A DNA stretch of 64,000 nucleotides from Sporolactobacillus laevolacticus DSM 442 (GTDB taxonomy: Bacteria; Bacillota; Bacilli; Bacillales; Sporolactobacillaceae), in the NCBI RefSeq assembly GCF_000497245.1, contig NZ_AWTC01000005.1, positions 1,588 to 65,587 on the forward strand. The letters are read 5' to 3'. Both the position numbers and the translations under genes were made by a program. The notes under the pieces were generated by a model that worked only from the letters and a program-made list of their open reading frames with translations, did no database searches and had not been told where the DNA came from. Positions 26,162-34,338 of this stretch are shown piece by piece; positions within the stretch are counted from its first letter, which is position 1; each line of letters starts with the position of its first letter.

Positions 26162-27325
26162 TCAATCCGTACGAAGCGCTTCGATCGGATTGAGTTTCGA
26201 CGCTTTATATGCCGGAAAAACACCGAAGATAATTCCGACAAACGCTGAGAATAAAAAGGCTGCCGCCATGACTTGCAGCGAGAAAACGATTGTACTTCCG
26301 GTTGCTGCCGCATAGATCTTTGCGGCTAGAATTCCGATACCGACGCCGCATAAGCCGCCAAGCATGCTGAGTACTGCCGCTTCAATAAGAAACTGAAGCA
26401 TAATGTCCCGACGTTTTGCTCCGATCGCTTTTCGAATGCCGATTTCCTTTGTTCTTTCCGTAACGGAAACAAGCATGATATTCATGATCCCGATTCCGCC
26501 GACAAGCAATGAGATGCCGGCGATTCCTGCAAGCAGCATCGTCATGGTGCTGGTTACCGAACTCATTGTCTCCATGACATCTTGTTGATTCACAACACTG
26601 TAATCATCTGTACTGCTGTAGGTTTGGTTCATGACGCGCGTTATGCCGGCCATTGCCCAATTGACAGAACTCTGGTTTTCAGCCTGAGCATAGAACTGGG
26701 TAATATACGTTGTGCCGAGCAGACGCTGAGATGTAGAGAATGGAAGGTAAACAGCATCATCACTGTTTTGCCCCATCGAACCGCCTTTACTGTTAAGCAC
26801 TCCGACAATGGTATAGCGTTGCCCGTCAATCAAAACGTCTTTATTGATTGGTGAACCATTCGGAAATAATGTCGTTGCAAGTTCGCTCCCAAGAACAGCG
26901 ACCTTCTGCCTGAACGTGTCATCAAGTGACGAAACAAAGCGTCCATCTTTAACGGATAGCTGTCGTATGGATAAATAACTCGATGTTGTCCCGATCACAC
27001 TGACTTGTGACGAAGTACTTCCATTACGCACTGTGCTTCTTCCACTCAGTACAGGGGCAACCGATTTGACTCCGACTGCTTGTTTTACCTGTTTTAAATC
27101 ATCACGTGTAAAATGCGTGTCTGTGTTCGTTATGTTAACTGTAATTAGATTCGTACCAAGACTGTTCACACTATCTGCAACCGCCTTGCTGGATCCCTGT
27201 CCGATTGCAAGCAACGCGATCACTGAGGAAACCCCGATTATAATTCCGAGCATGGTCAAGAACGAACGCATTTTGTTAGCTCGAATATTTCGGCCCGCCA
27301 TTTTTATTGATGTAAACACGTTCAT
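26162..27325 (-). CDS. MacB-type ABC transporter permease
   Basis: Predicted 387-residue FtsX/MacB-fold permease. An N-terminal transmembrane helix (MRSFLTMLGIIIGVSSVIALLAIG), a large extracytoplasmic domain of about 230 residues, then three helices (TMLLAGIAGISLLVGGIGIMNIMLVSV and two more). VTERTKEIGIRKAIGAKRRDIM is the coupling motif with the ATPase. It forms an export system with the adaptor and ATPase upstream. Confidence 0.92.
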   Translation of the reverse strand: MNVFTSIKMAGRNIRANKMRSFLTMLGIIIGVSSVIALLAIGQGSSKAVADSVNSLGTNLITVNITNTDTHFTRDDLKQVKQAVGVKSVAPVLSGRSTVRNGSTSSQVSVIGTTSSYLSIRQLSVKDGRFVSSLDDTFRQKVAVLGSELATTLFPNGSPINKDVLIDGQRYTIVGVLNSKGGSMGQNSDDAVYLPFSTSQRLLGTTYITQFYAQAENQSSVNWAMAGITRVMNQTYSSTDDYSVVNQQDVMETMSSVTSTMTMLLAGIAGISLLVGGIGIMNIMLVSVTERTKEIGIRKAIGAKRRDIMLQFLIEAAVLSMLGGLCGVGIGILAAKIYAAATGSTIVFSLQVMAAAFLFSAFVGIIFGVFPAYKASKLNPIEALRTD

Positions 27326-28011
27326 TAGATATGCTCACCTTCTTGCAGCTTTCCGTCACGAATGCTCACGGTTCTTTTTGCTTTACGCGCCACATTCAGA
27401 TCATGAGTGATCAAAACGATCGTTCGACCGTTCTCATTCAATGCAGTCAGCAGATTCATGATTTCTTCGCTCGTTTTACTATCAAGCGCTCCGGTTGGTT
27501 CGTCAGCAAGTAGGATCTGCGGTTCGCCGGCAAGCGCACGGGCAATTGCCACACGTTGCTGCTGTCCTCCCGAAAGCTGATTCGGCAGATGCGCGGCTCG
27601 ATCTTTCAGTCCAACCATGTTCAAGCATTCCAAAGCGCGTGCGCGACGGTCCTTTGTCTTCACTCCCCGATAAAGAAGCGGCAATTCAACATTTTCTACA
27701 GCGGACAGCTTACCTAATAGGTTGAAGTTCTGAAAAATAAAACCGATCTTCTGATTCCTGATTTCTGCCAAATCCCTGTCCTTAAGTTGGTCGATATGGC
27801 TCCCACCGAGAATATATTTTCCCTTATCGGGTTTGTCGAGGCAGCCCATCATATTCATTAAGGTGGATTTTCCTGAGCCGGAAGGGCCAACGATGGAAAT
27901 GAATGCCCCTTTCTCGATGCTCAGATCAATATGATCCAGCGCGTGAACAACATTGTCGCCTAGTTTGTACGTTTTCTCAATCTTGCTCATCGTGATTAAC
28001 GATTCGGTCAT
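27325..28011 (-). CDS. MacB-type ABC transporter ATP-binding protein
   Basis: Predicted 228-residue ATPase. Walker A GPSGSGKST, signature LSGGQQQRVAIARAL, Walker B ILLADEPTGALD, switch His in VLITHD. Typical of the LolD/MacB subfamily. It overlaps the adaptor gene by 4 bp and abuts the permease start. Confidence 0.95.
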   Translation of the reverse strand: MTESLITMSKIEKTYKLGDNVVHALDHIDLSIEKGAFISIVGPSGSGKSTLMNMMGCLDKPDKGKYILGGSHIDQLKDRDLAEIRNQKIGFIFQNFNLLGKLSAVENVELPLLYRGVKTKDRRARALECLNMVGLKDRAAHLPNQLSGGQQQRVAIARALAGEPQILLADEPTGALDSKTSEEIMNLLTALNENGRTIVLITHDLNVARKAKRTVSIRDGKLQEGEHI

Positions 28012-29021
28012 TGTCCTGTGCCACCACCGTTTCCATTTTGCATACGGCGTGCGCCGCCATAGCCTCCTCCGAAGCCTCCCCCATTCATGGAGCGCATCAT
28101 CTGGAACTGACTTTGGCTGTTTGACGAATTTGTGCCTGAAGATCGCGTAATTTCATTTAATTGAACGGTTTGGCCGGCTTCAAGCCCGGACTTAATTTCA
28201 ATATATTTGTCATTATGAATGCCAATAGTTACAGTTTTCTGAGCGCCTCGTTTCGTTTCAACACCGCTGAAACGCCCCATACCTTGACTCTCTGTTCCGC
28301 CCGTATTTGAAGACAGGTAGACAAAATAGCCATTTGTGCTCTGATGTACGGCTCCTGATGGCAGATACAATATGTTCGACTTTTTCTCCAATACAATATT
28401 TCCGGTTGTCGTCATACCCGGTTTCAATCCTGAAGATTTTGAAAGATGCACCGTGACGTCAAAAGATGAAGTACCGTTGGAATCTGTACCTTCTTTCGCA
28501 ATTGATGTGACCTTCCCTTTAAACGTTTTGTTTGGATAGGCATTGACGACTACGGATACCGTTTGTCCGGTTTTGATTTTCGGAATATCCAGTTCATCAA
28601 TCGAAAGTATGGTATCCAAGTCGTTGTAATTGGTAATATGCGCGATTTTTTGACCGGCGTTGACACGGTTTCCCGCATACACGCTTGTACTCGTAATTGT
28701 TCCGGATTCAGGTGCTGTAAGTGTTGTTCCATCAGTAAACGTCAGCAGTTTGTCCCCTTTGCTCACTTTATCATTTTCCGAGACATCAACACTGTAAATA
28801 GTTTTTGATGCATCATCCGAACCAATGGTCACGTCCTCATCAATCGCTGGGGACAATGATCCTGAGCCGCTGACATCGGTCGAAATCGTCCCTTTCTGAA
28901 CCGTTGTTGTCGGAATCATCGTTGTGTTCTCAGACGACTTGTCCCGTGTTAGCAACCAATAGGCCGCACCTCCTCCAATGACTACAACAACAACAAGAAT
29001 CAAAATCCAAATCTTCTTCAT
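28008..29021 (-). CDS. Membrane-fusion (RND-type) adaptor protein of the ABC exporter
   Basis: Predicted 337-residue extracytoplasmic adaptor. One N-terminal transmembrane anchor (IWILILVVVVVIGGGAAYWLL). A biotinyl-lipoyl-like fold (GDKLLTFTDGTTLTAPESGTI), a beta-barrel domain (GQTVSVVVNAYPNKTFKGKV) and a membrane-proximal part follow. The last about 40 residues are rich in Gly, Asn and Arg (GGGFGGGYGG), an unusual flexible tail. Gram-positive relatives include the YknX protein of B. subtilis. First gene of the operon. Confidence 0.9.
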   Translation of the reverse strand: MKKIWILILVVVVVIGGGAAYWLLTRDKSSENTTMIPTTTVQKGTISTDVSGSGSLSPAIDEDVTIGSDDASKTIYSVDVSENDKVSKGDKLLTFTDGTTLTAPESGTITSTSVYAGNRVNAGQKIAHITNYNDLDTILSIDELDIPKIKTGQTVSVVVNAYPNKTFKGKVTSIAKEGTDSNGTSSFDVTVHLSKSSGLKPGMTTTGNIVLEKKSNILYLPSGAVHQSTNGYFVYLSSNTGGTESQGMGRFSGVETKRGAQKTVTIGIHNDKYIEIKSGLEAGQTVQLNEITRSSGTNSSNSQSQFQMMRSMNGGGFGGGYGGARRMQNGNGGGTGQ

Positions 29022-29077
29022 GATCCAAACCCCTCCGCAATTTCAGATGTTTTATGGGTTTAGTTTAAAAGCCGATT

Positions 29078-29094
29078 CTTAAAATTTGCTTAAG
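29078..29094 (-). promoter_or_regulatory. Direct repeat, likely response-regulator box
   Basis: On the minus strand CTTAAG-N5-TTTAAG, two half-sites 11 nt apart, one helical turn, as OmpR-family regulators bind. It fits the streptococcal CiaR box NTTAAG-N5-WTTAAG. It lies about 55 bp before the adaptor gene, first of an operon encoding such a regulator. Confidence 0.55.
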
Positions 29095-29113
29095 CCAAAG
29101 ACCGGACCAAAAA

Positions 29114-29186
29114 TTTGTGCGCGAACCATCAGGATTTATGCGCGAAAACAACATAATTTGCACGAAATTGAGCATGGTTTGCGCAG
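29114..29186 (+). repeat. Four degenerate about-21-nt repeats (TTTRTGCGCGAA type)
   Basis: TTTGTGCGCGAA (29114), TTTATGCGCGAA (29135), TTTGCACGAA (29157) and TTTGCGCAG (29178) recur every 21-22 nt with unrelated spacers. A similar patch in the other orientation is at about 40650-40752. Confidence 0.6.
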
Positions 29187-29249
29187 CCTGCATTCCCGTA
29201 GAAGGCTTGCATATTCCGCTCGAATCAACATAGCTCTCTTTTTAAAAAG

Positions 29250-29294
29250 TAAAAAAACATCTTTGATGATCATGTTCTCGATCATCAAAGATGT
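29250..29294 (-). terminator. Terminator of kimA
   Basis: A perfect 15-bp stem (29257-29271 with 29280-29294) and an 8-nt loop, followed on the minus strand by seven T. It lies about 90 bp after the kimA stop. Confidence 0.9.
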
Positions 29295-29385
29295 CTCTAT
29301 TCTGGCGCGCGTCTGATGCGCGTCATTCCACTATACTATTATGTGTTTTTTTGTGTAGCACCTACAACGTAGGATTTAAACATAG

Positions 29386-31218
29386 TTATTTTTTGAAGTG
29401 ATACGGAACTGTCGCAATGACAACATCCTTATTTCGAATCAGAGTCGCTTTGATCAGCACACCGGACTGGTTATGCAGCAGACTTTGCCACCACTTTGCT
29501 GTATAGAACTGTGGGAATACGACTGTAACCGTCGCGCCTCGCTGATCTGCTTTGTATTTAACCGTACTGATAAATTTATCCAACGGACTGACGATGCTTC
29601 GATACAGTGAATGAAGGGTGATCAAACGTACGCCCGGATTCCAGTCTTCCCATTCCTTATTCATCTTTTCAATTGCTTCCGGGCTGTCTCCAACATATAC
29701 AGCAATAACATTATCCGACAAAGATTTCGCATAGGTCAGCGACTGTTCCACAACTTTAGTGATACCGGCAACCGGAACCACAATCACATTGTCCGACGCA
29801 TGAATCGTTGGCAATGGTTCAGAAAAATCAATGCGAAGCTGCTCAGCGACCAACATATAATGCTCGTGGATTTTATGAAAAATGAAAATAACAATTGGCA
29901 CAAAGACTAAGACCGGCCAAATTTGCGGGAACTTCGTCAAGAAGAAAATGGCCAAAATCATATAACAGATGAGCGCCCCGATCAAATTAATCACGAGCTT
30001 GCCCACCCAGGCTCTTGGCCGTTTTTTCAGCCAGTGAACGATCATACCTGTCTGCGACAGAGAGAATGGGATGAAAACGCCGACCGCGTAAAGCGGGATC
30101 AGGTTTTCCGTCCTTCCTTTAAAAATAATAATTAGTAAAATCGACAATGCGCCCAATGTTATGATCCCATTGGAATAACCGAGGCGGTCTCCTCTGACCT
30201 TAAATGGCCGAGGCATATACTTGTCTTTCGCTAAATTAAAGGCGAGTAAAGGAAAAGCAGAATAACCTGTATTGGCAGCAAGAATGAGGATGAGGGCTGT
30301 AGACACCTGAATGATGTAATAAAAAAGGTTTCTCCCAAACAATGTTCCAGCAAGCTGGGAAAGAACCGTCTGGTCACTCGATGGATGAACGCCATACCAA
30401 TAAGATAAATAAACAATACCTGCGAGTAAGACTGCAAGGATTCCACCCATCATTAACAGCGTTCGCGCTGCGTTCTTCGGCGCAGGCTCTTTAAAGCTCG
30501 GAATCGCATTTGAGATCGCTTCGACCCCTGTCAACGCCGAACAGCCGGATGAAAATGCACGCAGTAGTAAAAACAAGCCGACACCCATAACCGGTGTTCC
30601 AATTGACGGATGCGGGTGAATAGGAGCGGTGTGACCGGTAATGGCGGCGAATAGTCCCCCGCCGATCACGACCAACATCATCAAAACAAAAAAGTAAACC
30701 GGATAAGACAGTAAAGTAGCTGAATCGGTTAATCCACGCAAATTCAGAAGTGTAATGATAACAACGATTACAACCGCAACTGTGACGCTATGTTGATGAA
30801 GTGATGGAAAAGCGGATGTAATCGCGTCCGTTCCTGCCGAAATACTCACGGCAACCGTTAATATATAGTCGACCAATAAGGCTCCTCCGGCAGTAAGGCC
30901 GAAATTTGTACCCAAATTTTCTTTGGCAACCATATACGCGCCCCCGCCTTGAGGATACGCGAAAATGATCTGTCTGTAAGATAAAACAAGGGCGATCAAA
31001 AGTACAAGCACGCCGATAGCGATTGGCAACGAAAACCAGAGTGCTGTACTTCCGGCTGCCATCAGAACAATCAGTATTTGTTCAGGACCGTATGCCACGG
31101 AGGACAAGGCGTCCGATGAGAGAACAGCCAATGCTTTAAATTTATTTAATTTCTGACTATGCGATTCATTCGATTTTAACGGCCTGCCAATCAGCATCCG
31201 TTTCAATTTTGTCCACAT
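29386..31218 (-). CDS. kimA: KimA-type high-affinity potassium importer
   Basis: Predicted 610-residue KUP-type APC-superfamily transporter, close to the 607 residues of B. subtilis KimA (YdaO). Membrane part about residues 30-470 with SSDALSSVAYGPEQIL, YPQGGGAYMVAKENLG, LLVDYILTVAVSISAGTDAI and FSSGCSALTGVEAISNAIP; the cytosolic C-terminal domain follows (NVIAVYVGDSPEAIEKM, LHNQSGVLIKATLI). In B. subtilis this protein imports K+ with protons and is shut by c-di-AMP. I chose the ATG at 31218 (AAAGGGAG upstream) over 31332, whose extension does not fit the family. No ydaO-type c-di-AMP riboswitch is evident upstream. Confidence 0.92.
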   Translation of the reverse strand: MWTKLKRMLIGRPLKSNESHSQKLNKFKALAVLSSDALSSVAYGPEQILIVLMAAGSTALWFSLPIAIGVLVLLIALVLSYRQIIFAYPQGGGAYMVAKENLGTNFGLTAGGALLVDYILTVAVSISAGTDAITSAFPSLHQHSVTVAVVIVVIITLLNLRGLTDSATLLSYPVYFFVLMMLVVIGGGLFAAITGHTAPIHPHPSIGTPVMGVGLFLLLRAFSSGCSALTGVEAISNAIPSFKEPAPKNAARTLLMMGGILAVLLAGIVYLSYWYGVHPSSDQTVLSQLAGTLFGRNLFYYIIQVSTALILILAANTGYSAFPLLAFNLAKDKYMPRPFKVRGDRLGYSNGIITLGALSILLIIIFKGRTENLIPLYAVGVFIPFSLSQTGMIVHWLKKRPRAWVGKLVINLIGALICYMILAIFFLTKFPQIWPVLVFVPIVIFIFHKIHEHYMLVAEQLRIDFSEPLPTIHASDNVIVVPVAGITKVVEQSLTYAKSLSDNVIAVYVGDSPEAIEKMNKEWEDWNPGVRLITLHSLYRSIVSPLDKFISTVKYKADQRGATVTVVFPQFYTAKWWQSLLHNQSGVLIKATLIRNKDVVIATVPYHFKK

Positions 31219-31713
31219 GATTTGTACTCCCTTTATTACATTGTTTTCCATCGCAATTAATTGCCATCGGGCAAGAATCAAACGTATGATGCAGAAAAAG
31301 ATAGAAGGCAAAGCTGAATGGGCCAAACCCACGGTTACCCTCTACTTGAATAGCGGCTTTTTTTACTTTTCCGCAGATTGATTGTATGCTGACAAACTTA
31401 ATCGCGCAAGAACAAAAATCAACAGTTTTATTATTAAATTCGCGTGATTCGCCTTCATTTCCCAGGCAATAATCAGCATGCGACATTATTTTCTTCTATT
31501 TTGTTTCTGTTCAGTCTTTATATTCCTCTCTTTTGTCTGAGGCAGCACAAGGTAACGACGGTTCGAACACACCTGGATGGCCCAAGAATCGCATTTTCGA
31601 AAGGCGCCGCACATATTCAGCCAAGCTCTTTTTCGTCTCCAAACCTTATTCGTCACTTTTCATCTTAAATGGCAGCAATCAATGCGTCAATGTCACCAGC
31701 TGCTCATTCTTTA
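31219..31713. other. Long intergenic region between kimA and trpEG
   Basis: About 500 bp with no trustworthy open frame. Toward kimA there is a fair promoter on the minus strand, TTGCGC (31404-31409) N17 TACAAT (31381-31386). Its leader of about 155 nt includes a GCGG/CCGC hairpin and a palindromic GCAATTAATTGC, but I recognise no known riboswitch. The stretch 31440-31700 shows nothing I can name. Confidence 0.4.
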
Positions 31714-31742
31714 TTGAATTAATCACTGATCCCTTGTATGAT
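31714..31742 (+). promoter_or_regulatory. Sigma-A promoter of trpEG
   Basis: TTGAAT (31714-31719), 17-nt spacer, TATGAT (31737-31742). Transcription would start near 31749, exactly where the NAG array begins. Confidence 0.75.
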
Positions 31743-31747
31743 AGAGG

Positions 31748-31800
31748 AAGTCTAGTTTAGCACAGTTTAGCAGAGCAAAGAAGAGCAGAGTTGAGAAAAG
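31748..31800 (+). promoter_or_regulatory. TRAP (MtrB) binding site: 11 NAG triplets at 5-nt spacing
   Basis: Eleven triplets with exactly two bases between neighbours: AAG, TAG, TAG, CAG, TAG, GAG, AAG, GAG, GAG, GAG, AAG, beginning at 31748 and ending at 31800. Seven are the preferred GAG or UAG. The 11-subunit TRAP ring binds 11 (G/U)AG repeats spaced by 2-3 nt in Bacillus trp leaders, so number and spacing match. The array lies at the very 5' end of the transcript and 106 nt before the trpEG start codon. Downstream, GTGGCTC/GGG-A-CCAC (31816-31833) with TTTGATTT could be a weak terminator. A hairpin CTGTATAA/TTATACAG ends in the AGGAGG. Whether TRAP acts on termination or translation is not clear. 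Confidence 0.85.
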
Positions 31801-31906
31801 AATAATGAATTTATGGTGGCTCATTCGGGACCACTTTGATTTGGCATCTTTTATTCTGAATCAGAATTGCTCTTCTGTATAACAACTTATACAGGAGGTT
31901 GATAAG

Positions 31907-34111
31907 ATGAGTTTCTTATCAAATATAAACACATCCCATGCGTCCGTTCTCTATTCCACCGGCAAAGGCATGAACATCGCCCGAAGCCAGGTTCCCATCC
32001 CCGGCGAATCATCTATTTTGGAACTTCAAAGCAAGCTTGACGAGCACAAAGGAGTGCTGTTCTCCAGTGCGTATCATTTTCCAGGCCGTTATTCCCGTTG
32101 GGATATCGGATTTATTAATCCACCGCTCGAACTCACATCGAAAAAAAATAACTTTCAAATTAAAGCGCTCAACGACCGGGGAGAAGTAGTGATCGCATAT
32201 CTGCTCGATCATTTAACACATCCCGACATTCATCTGAATCATTGCAGTTCTTCTGAATTGACTGGATCCATAAAAACAAGCGATGAAGACTCAATAAAGG
32301 AAGAAAACAGGACAAAACGTCCGTCAATCTTCACGCTGCTCAGAACACTTGAATCACTTTTTCACATTGATGATGAATTTATCGGCCTTTATGGCGCATT
32401 CGGATTCGATCTTGTTCTGCAATTTGAACATTATCCTCTAAATAAAGAACGGGATGCTGACCATAATGATTTACAGCTCTATCTACCTGATGAGCTGCTT
32501 GTTGTCGATCTTGAGAAGAATAAAGCCTTCAAACTTAATTATGAATTTACGTATGGCAAGCTAACCACGGAAGGGCTTCCACATTCCGGAATACGCTATC
32601 CTTATCAGATGCGGGCAGGCTCCGGACGCGCAACGGGCTATGCCGATAAAAAAGGCGATTACGCAGAACTTGTCCGCAAAGCGAAGGACGCTTTTGTCAG
32701 AGGTGATCTGTTTGAGGTCGTTCCAAGCCGTGTCCTGACTCAAAAATGCTCGAGCCGCCCATCTCAGGTCTTTCAGCGCCTGCAAAAAATCAATCCAAGC
32801 CCATATGGGTTTTTGATCCATTTAAACAATGAAGAATTTCTTATCGGTTGTTCCCCGGAGATGTTCGTTCGTGTTGACGGAGCAACTGTTGAAACCTGCC
32901 CGATCTCGGGCACAATCAGAAGGAAAGGTTCGGTAATCGAAGACGCAGAACAAATCAAGACCTTACTCGGATCCGAAAAAGAGGAATCGGAACTGACCAT
33001 GTGCACAGATGTCGACCGTAATGATAAATCAAGAATCTGCGTCCCAGGTTCAGTGGAAGTTGTTGGTAGACGGCAGATCGAAGCCTATTCTCACTTATTC
33101 CATACTGTTGACCATATTAAAGGACAGTTAAAAGAAGGATTCGATGCCATTGATGCCTTTATCAGTCATATGTGGGCGGTGACGATCACCGGTGCACCGA
33201 AGCTTGAGGCGATGAGCTGGATTGAGCGCCATGAAAAGACAGCACGCGGTTGGTATGGCGGCGCCGTCGGCTGGATCGGATTCAATGGCAACATGAATAC
33301 CGGACTGACATTAAGGTGCCTGCGTCTTCAAAACGGTGAAGCTCAGATCCGAGTCGGAGCCACCCTGCTTTACGATTCTGATCCCGAGAACGAGGAACAG
33401 GAAACACTCACAAAAGCCGGAGCGCTGATCGAATCGCTCAATCCTACTCTGGATAAATGCCAGAATTCCTTACATGAGCAGACTGCCGCCCGAGTTGTTT
33501 CGCGTCCTCTCCATCTTTTGTTTGTCGATCATGAGGATTCTTTTGTCCACACCCTTTCCAGTTATTTTCAATCACTAGGTGCAAAAATTACAGTCTTGCG
33601 CAGTCCTGCCGCCCGCAAACTCATCCGCTCAGGCAGCGAACCAATAGATTTGGTCGTCCTTTCTCCTGGTCCCGGACGTCCGGAACGTTTTAAAATGGAT
33701 GAAACCATCCGCCTTTGCTTGGAGCATAGTCTTCCAATATTCGGTATATGTCTTGGTCTGCAAGGAATTGTCAGTTACTTTGGTGGATCGCTTGATATCC
33801 TGCCTGTCCCAGCTCATGGGAAATCATCAATCATCGTCCATGACGGTTGCTCAGCCCTATTCAAAGAAGTTCCACGGCGATTCAAGGCGGGACGCTATCA
33901 TTCAATTTGCGTCGACCGTTTGCCGAATGAGCTGATTGCTACAGCCAAGTCTGAGGATCATGTCATTATGGCCATTGAACACCGAAGCCTTCCGATCACT
34001 GCCGTTCAGTTTCATCCTGAATCAATTATGACGCTGGATGAACAAGTGGGTATGAAGATTTTGGAAAACGTGCTGCAAAGCATCCGTTTGCAGCCGGCAG
34101 GTAACAGATGA
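31907..34111 (+). CDS. trpEG: Fused anthranilate synthase (TrpE-TrpG)
   Basis: Predicted 734-residue fusion. The N-terminal about 515 residues are the chorismate-binding TrpE type (DLFEVVPSRVLTQ, NPSPYGFLIHL, SELTMCTDVDRNDKSR, TITGAPKLEAM, YGGAVGWIGF). PISGT near residue 331 has Ser where aminodeoxychorismate synthases carry Lys (PIKGT), favouring anthranilate synthase. From about residue 535 a class I glutamine amidotransferase follows (LFVDHEDSF, nucleophile Cys in FGICLGLQG, His/Glu in QFHPES). It should make anthranilate for tryptophan. Such fusions are known mainly from alphaproteobacteria and some cyanobacteria, and as phenazine enzymes; Bacillus uses separate subunits. The other trp genes are not nearby. 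AGGAGG precedes the ATG. Confidence 0.9.
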   Translation: MSFLSNINTSHASVLYSTGKGMNIARSQVPIPGESSILELQSKLDEHKGVLFSSAYHFPGRYSRWDIGFINPPLELTSKKNNFQIKALNDRGEVVIAYLLDHLTHPDIHLNHCSSSELTGSIKTSDEDSIKEENRTKRPSIFTLLRTLESLFHIDDEFIGLYGAFGFDLVLQFEHYPLNKERDADHNDLQLYLPDELLVVDLEKNKAFKLNYEFTYGKLTTEGLPHSGIRYPYQMRAGSGRATGYADKKGDYAELVRKAKDAFVRGDLFEVVPSRVLTQKCSSRPSQVFQRLQKINPSPYGFLIHLNNEEFLIGCSPEMFVRVDGATVETCPISGTIRRKGSVIEDAEQIKTLLGSEKEESELTMCTDVDRNDKSRICVPGSVEVVGRRQIEAYSHLFHTVDHIKGQLKEGFDAIDAFISHMWAVTITGAPKLEAMSWIERHEKTARGWYGGAVGWIGFNGNMNTGLTLRCLRLQNGEAQIRVGATLLYDSDPENEEQETLTKAGALIESLNPTLDKCQNSLHEQTAARVVSRPLHLLFVDHEDSFVHTLSSYFQSLGAKITVLRSPAARKLIRSGSEPIDLVVLSPGPGRPERFKMDETIRLCLEHSLPIFGICLGLQGIVSYFGGSLDILPVPAHGKSSIIVHDGCSALFKEVPRRFKAGRYHSICVDRLPNELIATAKSEDHVIMAIEHRSLPITAVQFHPESIMTLDEQVGMKILENVLQSIRLQPAGNR

Positions 34112-34338
34112 CATTTGATCGTCAGGATTCTTCTTTCATAAAGCATCTGCCGACTCGACTGCTTGCTTCGCCTTCTCATTCATCATGGCTCTTGTCAGAC
34201 AAACATAGATTATGAATAAAGCTGTATCCCGAAAAATCTGCTCTCCATTTTTCTCGAACAGCCAGGTTCGCGCAACGGCTTTCGATTGTTGTGAAGAAAG
34301 AAAGCTATTGTTTGTTAACGGATGAAGGAGGATATGTC

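Noticed and set aside
31219-31440. ydaO-type c-di-AMP riboswitch before kimA
   Set aside because: Expected by analogy with B. subtilis, but the conserved blocks are not visible; only generic hairpins are.
31815-31842. Firm call of a trpEG attenuator terminator
   Set aside because: The stem is only seven pairs with a bulge and the T run is broken by GA, so I mention it only as a possibility.
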